This document shows, in pieces, positions 57,798-64,000 of a stretch of DNA of 64,000 bases. The DNA comes from Malus domestica (Eukaryota; Streptophyta; Magnoliopsida; Rosales; Rosaceae). Location: positions 23,520,501 through 23,584,500 of the forward strand of contig NC_091663.1 in assembly GCF_042453785.1 (NCBI RefSeq), written 5' to 3'. Positions within the stretch are counted from its first letter, which is position 1. Every line of letters begins with the position of its first letter. Position numbers and translations under genes: made by a program. The notes below the pieces were generated by a model that did no database searches, was not told the origin of the DNA, and saw only the letters and a program-made list of their open reading frames with translations.

Positions 57798-58144
57798 TGT
57801 TGATATATGGGCATCCAAGGGTAGAATTAGTGGATGAATAATGAATGCCCACTCAAAGTTGTAAAGACTTAGTAATAGTGAGTAATAGTGTTTGATACTT
57901 TCAAAAGTATCATCGTTATATTTCAATGGTTGTAGTTACGGGAGTCGCTCTATAAATAGAGCACTTCATCTGTTATCAAATACACTGCAAAAGAAAGCAA
58001 GAGAAATAATATCAGTATCCATCCCTCTCTTTATCTACCATCCTTTTTGTGTTATAGCTACTAAAGTTATAGTGTGATATTTTTCACTTGCTTTGCTCTT
58101 GTCCTTAGAAAGGTTATCTCTCTAACTTTTGCTTATTTATAACA
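57798..58144 (+). repeat. Copia 3' LTR (GTTAT element)
   Basis: 347 bases, TGTTGATATATGGGC to TTATTTATAACA, followed by GTTAT. It has the 20 bases missing from the 5' LTR and a few base differences, so the element has aged. Confidence 0.9.
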
Positions 58145-58287
58145 GTTATTTAGTTAAGGGATTTTTACATTGTGATATCTAAAGAACAAATAAGAAGGAT
58201 TTTAAGTGGGATCGGGCCAACACAATCCCTTTTTAAAATAAGAAGTGACGAACCAAACATGGGATAATTCTCCTATCTAAGCGAGTC

Positions 58288-58506
58288 TTTCTTAGTAAAC
58301 CTGACATTTTCAACCCGACCCGACCCAGCCCGTTAAAATTAATTTTTGGGTGAGTGATAAACGGGTCGGGTGGTTAACGGGTCAACCCGTTAAATAACAG
58401 GTAATTTTGGGTGAACCCGCGAAACCCGTTAACCACTCGTTTCACCCGTTATTGAGGACTTTTGTGTAATTTCAATAATCCTAATAGAAAACTCTCCGTC
58501 CCTCTC

Positions 58507-58549
<43 letters not shown>

Positions 58550-59036
58550 ATCAATGCTTTATCTAAGCAAAACCAAAAAGCTTTCAACTTCCTCAAAAGC
58601 CACACTGCGAGCAAAGCAACACAAAAGAACACAGAGAGAGACAGCCATGGCATCTCTGGCTCAGTGAAGATGCTCATCACTCTCCACCTTGAGGCTCTTG
58701 ATGCCCTCAATCATGCCGAAGCAAAACAAAATGTCGGGTTTGCTCCCCATCGTTTCCGCCGCAGTCATCTCGAATGCACAGACCAAAAAGCGCCTCAAGC
58801 TCAAGGAAATCTTCGAGGATGCTCACGAACGGGGCTGTATTGATTTGGATGAAATGTTAAAAAAAAAAGTTAACGGGTGAAACGGGTTAAAACGGATCAC
58901 TCGTTAGCTTAACGGGTTAGGTTCGGGTGACCTGTTAGCTTAATGGGTTGGGTTCAGATGACCGTTAAATTAACGGGTCGGCTTCAACTCGACCCAAACC
59001 CAATAAACCTGACCCGTTTACAGGTCTACTTCTTAG
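58288..59036. mobile_element. hAT element carrying captured host sequence
   Basis: TTTCTTAG (58288-58295) and CTTCTTAG (59029-59036) flank an element of 733 bases. Its right end reversed is TAGACCTGTAAACGGGTC and its left end TAAACCTGACATTTTC, the same family as the MITE at 45147. Both flanks have the GGGTCG and AACGGGT words, but the middle (about 58470-58860) is different, GC-moderate DNA that holds a CT microsatellite, a leader-like stretch and a coding-like stretch. A normal member of the family (45155-45522) lacks this part, so it is probably captured. No transposase is present. Confidence 0.75.
58600..58880 (+). pseudogene. Captured gene fragment inside hAT element
   Basis: The frame at 58689-58880 reads SIMPKQNKMSGLLPIVSAAV, then ISNAQTKKRLKLKEIFEDAH; an overlapping frame in the preceding stretch reads MLITLHLEALDALNHAEAK. 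The codon-like composition and even GC content differ from the surrounding element. I do not recognise the source gene. It ends in a run of A at about 58859-58868 where the family's terminal words resume, so the original reading frame has no natural end. Confidence 0.4.
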
Positions 59037-59057
59037 TAAGGCATACCAAATGAGGCA

Positions 59058-59979
59058 CCAGAAGGATATGAGATGACATGCAGTAGCGACGTTAAGATGG
59101 GGTCAGTTGTTATCTATGACTTCAAAAGCTTCAAATCCTTATGTATATTTGTTCGCCATTTCTAAGGTGCGGACAGAGTTTTGCATACGGAATATGGACA
59201 GTAGTATTAAATTTGAACGGCTGAAAACGAATCCATAAAAAAGAACTTAGTGTGAAATCGAGCTGAGAAAGACCCGTAAGTTAATGAAAATGGTACCCGC
59301 GAAAATTCAAATAGGGAATTAAACTCTCCCTCTCCCTCCCATGACATCAACAGTTCAAGCCTGAAGCAACAGGTGAAACCAGAAAATTTTCTTATCCTCT
59401 TAAAAATCTTCTTCTCACCCCGAGATCGTGCTCATTCAAAACTTTGGCAGCGTTCAAAAACTTCATTTCCATTTCGAAACCCAGTCAGAGTATTGGTGAG
59501 GTGGTTGTCTCTTGGCTCAGTGTAGTTTGATATATGGTCATCTTTTTTTTTTTATTGGAATGGGTTCAGAGTGGTTGCTTCTGCGAAAGTCGACGGCAAA
59601 CTTGATTCTGTAAACTAAATTTGAAATTTGGTGAGTTGGGAAATTTGGAACCCTAGAAAATAATTTTGTAATGTATGTAAAATTGTGTATATTTTTTTGG
59701 GTTTATGGTTAATTATGCAAGTGGGTTGATGAAATTAGTTGATGTGGATCATCGGAAAATTTAGTGAGATGTAAGTTTATGAACTATGGTTGACAGGTTG
59801 TGTACAAGATATATGTGCTTCAGTTTGTTTCGTTGAATTTATATTGTTCACTTGGGAATGATTTTTGTCGATGAATCTTTGTTAATTTTATGAATTAATT
59901 TGTTACTTATTAACTCATGAAAGTAAGTGCATAGTAGATGTATAGCTATGACAATTCGTTGATAGGATGTGTCAAGTAG
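59058..59979. other. Spacer and leader-like region before the DUF1985 relic
   Basis: No gene recognised. The stretch 59330-59520 is C/T-rich and may have been a leader of the relic that follows. The phrase GTCAAGTAGATGTATAGATATGATAA near 59970 repeats, with changes, ATAGTAGATGTATAGCTATGACAA near 59930. Confidence 0.35.
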
Positions 59980-60896
59980 ATGTATAGATATGATAATTTG
60001 TTGACATGTTCTATCAAGGATAAACATTGTTGTATTTGGTTGTTATCGGGGTTTATGTTGTTCAATTTGGTTGGGATGAATGGTTGTATTATTATGTGTA
60101 CAAGAGATGGCAAATTAGAGGTTGAACTCACAACAAAACAGGAAGAATCTTATAGAGGAAGGGTTAACAACCTTTCTCAAGCTAGTCATGTCCTAGGAGT
60201 GTTGTTTCACAAGTTTAATAATGCACAACTTGCTGAATTTAAGGCCTCATGCTTTGGACACTTAGAGAGTGTCGATAAATTAGCCTTTAGTAGGCAGCTG
60301 GTGCATGAATTGTCGACCCGTAAAGTGACAAATCAGGGGGTGAGGGACCTAGAGGAACTTACATATTTAATAAGTTGTGAGATCACAGGTTCATGAAGAA
60401 AGACTTTTGCCTCATTATGAGGCTTTGTTATGACGAACCCTATGATCTAGAGGTTGAGCCTTCCAACTTTAGGTTGTTGACTAAGTATTTTCCTTAAAAG
60501 TTTGCTTTTGTTGGAGAGAGCAGCAAGGGTAAAGGTAAGGTTGTGAAGGGGAAAGGTAAAGGGAAGAACGCCCCCAAGAAAGCTACAAAAAAAGTTTTAG
60601 TGACATGTGCCAAGAGCTTGAAACGACATTTAAACAATGCGAGGATGAGGATGATCCATTGAAGATTAGGCTGGTTTACTTCACCGGGGGTGTGTTGATA
60701 GGGGCAAAGAGTAATGTTTGTGTGTTGATAGGTTCAACACTTATTCTTAGGGTGCGATATCTTTCGAACAACTACAGGACAACTCCTGTTTTGCTGCTAC
60801 TAAGAGAGAGAGATGAAGAAGGGGCACAAATTCAGATAAGGCTGCAAAGGTTTTAGTTATGCCTTTCAGGTACAATTTGTTGGTTTAAGTACTAAT
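59980..60896 (+). pseudogene. DUF1985 (Ulp1/MULE-associated) domain relic
   Basis: The first frame includes QLAEFKASCFGHLESVDKL, then FSRQLVHELSTRKV, then a frame change near 60395 and RFMKKDFCLIMRLCYDEPYD, VEPSNFRLLTKYF. Farther on, ELETTFKQCEDEDDPLKIRL, VYFTGGVLIGAKSNV. The order (FxxxxFG, FS.QLVH, CL.TGLR..., Y.LL..YF, DD.LK..L.YF..GVLIG) is that of plant DUF1985 proteins, which are often joined to Ulp1-like peptidases in Kaonashi-type Mutator elements. Stops and frameshifts show it is inactive. Mobile-element origin is an inference; no terminal repeats were found. Confidence 0.65.
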
Positions 60897-62463
60897 GAGG
60901 GTCAAATTGTTGTGATTATGATGAGCACTAATTTAGTGTACGTGCACGTGTGGGCATAAGAACAAAACTGCGTAACTAGAAAAGCCACTATGCTATTACA
61001 AGATGACTGATCTGGCAGCCATCCTAAGAATGCTTCAGTGGTCGACAACAAATAAGCAGCAAATCCATGAACATGTCCAGATGTACATACATAACTGAGA
61101 GCAAAAAGGTATGACCTTATTTCAAAAGTTATGAACTTATGAAGTATTGTGGGCTATTTTAATATTTGTTTGAAGCCTGATGAACGTTTATGAATGTTTA
61201 TGAATACATGTTTTAAGAAATGTACATAACTGAGAGCATAGATGTATGACCTTATTTGAAAAGTTATTAACTTATGAGGACTTGTGAAGATATTTGAAGA
61301 TCTGTGTGAAGAATGGTGAACCTTTTTGTATGTTTATGAAAGCTTGTTTGGAGAAATGAAATTTTGATGACTGGTGATAAATGGCAGGCAGTAGGGATTC
61401 GGGAGATAGTGCCCACTGAAGTGGAGAAGAACTCAGGCTACTGGACATGAGGCGATGATATTGATGTCGTGATGCTGGAAACCCTGACTCCGAATACAAA
61501 TGATGTCAGCCAGCTTAAAGTACAAATTAAGTAGTTGAAGGTGGCAGTGAGGTGTTTGGCCCACAATAATGATTTTTTTAGAGGAATGTGTTGAAAAAGG
61601 TGGAAGAGTTGACGGAGGAGGTGAAGGCATTATGGAGGGAAGTTAAGGGAAAATAAGAAGAAAAAGAAGAAGAAGAAGAACGAGAAGTTAAGGAGGAGGA
61701 AGAAGAAGAAGAAAATGAGGAAGAGCAAGAAAAACAAGAAGAAAATGAAAAACAAGAAAAAGAAGAAAAAGAAGAAGAAGAAGAAGAAGAATATGTAGAT
61801 GATGATGATGATGAGGGGAAAATGTATGTAAATAACATGTAAAAGAAGAAGAAGATGATGGTCAAAGCTGCGGCGCTGTACGAAATGGTGTCCATGAAAG
61901 GAAAGTAGAATTAAAGGGTGGTGAAAACGCAGGTGAAGAATGTAAAGTGGGGGAAGCCTAGGGATTAAGAGGGAACGAAGTTATGGGAGGTGTGGAGGAA
62001 GTGGGTTTTCAAGACCTTGTAGGGACTATTAATTTGGAATGTCCTAGAGATTTGTGTGAAAATGTGCTTGCACTGGTCGAAGAAAGGATAACACACAACC
62101 ACGCAGAAGTCCAAAGTTCCAATGATGATGATGCTGCTATTTACACACTAGGGTGAGCATGTTGGAACAAAGAGGAAAGTTCGGTACACTAGGGTGGTGG
62201 CAAAGACCGGGGGCACCAAAGGGGGGCAAATAAGAAGACAAAAGTGGTGCGTCTCATGTAATTGGCATTTGACTTGACAAATTGTGTAAAACTCCAAGAT
62301 GGTGAGCCGAATGAGCATGTTCTGCAAAGGAGAACGGCGTTTAAAGCAATTGAAATTAGCCTGTGCGATAGAGACGCTTCAATATTTCTATCAATTTCAT
62401 AGATTGAAGAATGTCGGTAACAAGTAAATGATCATTGTGTTTTGCTTATGGTGCTTTAGAAGT
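60897..62463 (+). pseudogene. Decayed downstream part of the DUF1985 relic, with acidic repeats
   Basis: A long acidic low-complexity stretch at 61650-61800 (EEEEENEEEQEKQEENEKQE-like in one plus frame) is GAA/GAG/GAT-rich DNA. Near 62160 a short coding trace reads GTKRKVRYTRVVAKTGGTKG. DUF1985-Ulp1 proteins usually have such charged linkers before the peptidase domain. No peptidase core (histidine, aspartate, cysteine) can be read. Minus frames here are shadows. A pair of similar 60-base words (TACATAACTGAGAGCA.A.GT, ATGACCTTATTT) recurs at 61087 and 61228. Confidence 0.4.
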
Positions 62464-62639
62464 TATATGCAGTAAACGACTAGAATGATAACGATAAATC
62501 TATTGTTTTTTTCAGTTACATTTTAGTCCGGTTGCCCGGTTGGAATATGACGGTTAAAGACACGGACTTTAAGTAGCCATACACGAGGTCCTTGATTATG
62601 GTAATGCTTCAACTATTTAAGTTCGTGGGGGTGGCTAGG

Positions 62640-62836
62640 ATGGGTACATGTTTTTTGGAACACAAATGTTAGTACAATGTCTTCAATAATGGATGTGGGA
62701 GTGGAATGACTAGATGTTTTTTGGAACACAAATGTTTGTATAATGTCTTCGATCGCGGATGTGGGAGTGGAATGAGTGCATGTTTTTTTGGAACGCAAAT
62801 GGTTGTGTAGTTTCTTTAACACTGGATGTGGGTGTG
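62640..62836. repeat. Tandem repeat, three copies of about 66 bases
   Basis: Units start at about 62646, 62711 and 62777. Each has CATG or GATG, then TTTTTTGGAACACAAATG, then a GTATAATGTCTTC-like part and GGATGTGGGAGTGGAATGA. The third copy is more diverged. Minus-strand frames over it (FQKTCTHSTPTS-type repeats) are a by-product. Confidence 0.85.
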
Positions 62837-64000
62837 CTCACTGGTGTAAACTTGCAAGTGCACAAGATAGTCGTAATATAGTGTTTTGCAAGTCCAAGTA
62901 TCGTTCCCACCAGGATTCTAATTCAATCTCCAATTTGATAAACTAAACCAAATCTAATTATATTAAAGACACACAAACCCAAAAATATAAGCCCAAACAA
63001 CGAACTAGACTCGATCTTAATTAATAATTCAATCAAAGATGTGAAGAGTTTGTTGTGATGATTTTATAAACAAACAAACACAGAACCTTAAATTAAAACT
63101 AAAATTAAAGAGAAGAAAACGTTGTGTTTTAAGGCAAGTGATGAAAAAGTCTAGGGATTCGGAATCAACCACAAGCAATCTAGTTTAGGTTTCAATGCAT
63201 TCAATGGATCCTTCGATTCTTTAGATGACAATTCCCGTATCTAAGTCATTGTCAGGCACATTAGACCATAGTCTTCCTTAAGTGAATGATTCTCTCCTAG
63301 TTCAGGCAAAGGTCGTTTATCCTAACATGCACTCTATCCTGGTTAAGGCATAAATTTAACAAGTTAGATTCTTTACGCTCTAGAAAACAAGGGAACCAAG
63401 CAAACCATTATTCTTTGTCAAGCAATAATGTAATTTACCACACTTAACCACAAGAAGCTAATTGAATTATATTACTAGTTCAGCCTCAAATTCATTTTCC
63501 AATCTTACTAGATGTAAAGTCCTAAGGTGATCAATCAAAGAACTCAAACAAAAAGTAACAATTCAAACAGTGATTAAACATTCATCTAAAAGAAACTAGA
63601 AATCCAATGAATAACATTAAAAACCATAAACATCCATGCTAGGGCATCATCCTAACCCTAGAAAAAAGATGCTTAACCTCATATCTCTCTAGCTATATAT
63701 TTGATCCCATCCTAATTATGTACATTTTCTAGGGAATTTTGTAACTATATTGTAATTTCAAGCTTAAGTATGTATTGCAAGTAAAAGTTTCATAGACGTT
63801 CATATATGTTCACAAATTATCATAGGATCTAATTAACGCGTCAGCTACAGTTGATGACACATTCCATCACTACTGTCACCCACACAAACTTTGAAAAGCC
63901 AACTATGACCACAGGTAAATAATAGTTCATCCACATCAAATTTACACATCTTGCATATAAAATGAATATCCACAATTTAATTATTCACAACCTCTTCAAT
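62837..64000 (-). mobile_element. Noncoding repeat related in layout to the two unknown-class insertions
   Basis: Near its left end are AAGTATCGTTCCCACCAGGATTC-type words (about 62896-62920), which parallel AAGTAGGGATCGTTCTAGGCCG followed by GGGGATTAGG at 3559-3592. AT-rich, intron-like DNA follows, with C/T-rich boundary-setting words such as CTAACATGCACTCTATCC, and no protein. The right end is outside the window. The relation to copies 1 and 2 is one of layout, not close sequence identity, so the call is tentative. Confidence 0.4.

Larger units (their letters stand above)
48458..58149 (+). mobile_element. Ale/Retrofit-like Copia retrotransposon with GTTAT duplication
   Basis: The element proper is 48463-58144, with GTTAT at 48458-48462 and 58145-58149. 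The 5' LTR is 48463-48790 and the 3' LTR 57798-58144. The 5' LTR lacks a block of about 20 bases after TGTT that the 3' LTR keeps (GATATATGGGCATCCAAGGG). Subtracting the hAT insertion (1541 bases plus duplication) and the noncoding insertion (1762 bases plus duplication) leaves about 6.4 kb. Pol order (gag, protease, integrase, RT, RNase H) is Copia. Many stops are present, so it is dead. Confidence 0.93.
48384..59057. mobile_element. Possible older MITE split by later insertions
   Basis: The left end GGCCTTGTTTGGCACGTTGG (from 48384) and the right end reversed TGCCTCATTTGGTATGCC (to 59056) are inverted matches at about 13 of 18 positions. Once the Copia element (48463-58144) and the hAT element (58296-59028) are removed, the remaining DNA is roughly 260 bases, a typical MITE size. 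A convincing target duplication was not seen, so this is an inference. Confidence 0.4.

Noticed and set aside
61578..61895. Serine/phenylalanine-rich minus-strand frame of 105 residues
   Set aside because: It is the complement of the GAA-rich acidic repeat on the plus strand.

Overview
This is a plant nuclear window, most likely from a woody Rosaceae genome such as apple, pear or a relative. The evidence is plant-specific genes (a chloroplast Tic20 protein, a trihelix transcription factor, an LRR receptor-like protein), an Au-type SINE, Copia and Tekay-like Gypsy retrotransposons, hAT-type MITEs and AT-rich intergenic DNA. The genus is an inference; I could run no searches. Only two genes look intact: a single-exon trihelix factor (36478-37821, minus) and a TIC20-II-like plastid translocon subunit (43470-44126, plus). 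Almost everything else is mobile DNA and gene debris.

Layout. 1-1885 is a decayed Gypsy gag. 1886-6510 is a second decayed Gypsy pol (RT, RNase H and integrase traces), interrupted by a 2.2 kb noncoding element. 6516-13835 is a pile of long Gypsy LTRs in both orientations, holding a hairpin minisatellite and a small DNA transposon. 13836-16040 ends in a fragment of a CSLC (xyloglucan glucan synthase) first exon. 16184-18527 is an LRR receptor-like protein pseudogene. 19531-32616 is an eight-exon ALG2 mannosyltransferase pseudogene on the minus strand; its sixth intron holds a 9.9 kb Copia element, which itself holds an opposite-facing Copia of the same family. Target-site duplications AAACA (outer) and CATAT (inner) settle the order. 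32795-36000 is MITEs and a LINE RNase H fragment. 36478-38590 is the trihelix gene, and 43470-44126 the TIC20 gene. 44334-48460 is small nonautonomous elements (SINE, two hAT MITEs, a truncated LINE-like copy). 48463-58144 is an Ale/Retrofit-like Copia (target duplication GTTAT) carrying two later insertions. 58296-59028 is a hAT element that appears to have captured host sequence. 59980-62463 is a DUF1985/Ulp1-type relic, and 62835-64000 another noncoding repeat that runs off the window.

The genes do not form a pathway. The story is a layered history: several insertions can be dated relative to one another from exact target duplications, and the antiparallel Copia pair forms a multi-kilobase inverted repeat that could make double-stranded RNA. 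Nothing here is clearly a new functional system. The least explained items are the noncoding element family with paired ends (3499-5699, 55380-57141, relative at 62835), the alternating hairpin array at 8844-9260, and the hAT element with captured sequence.
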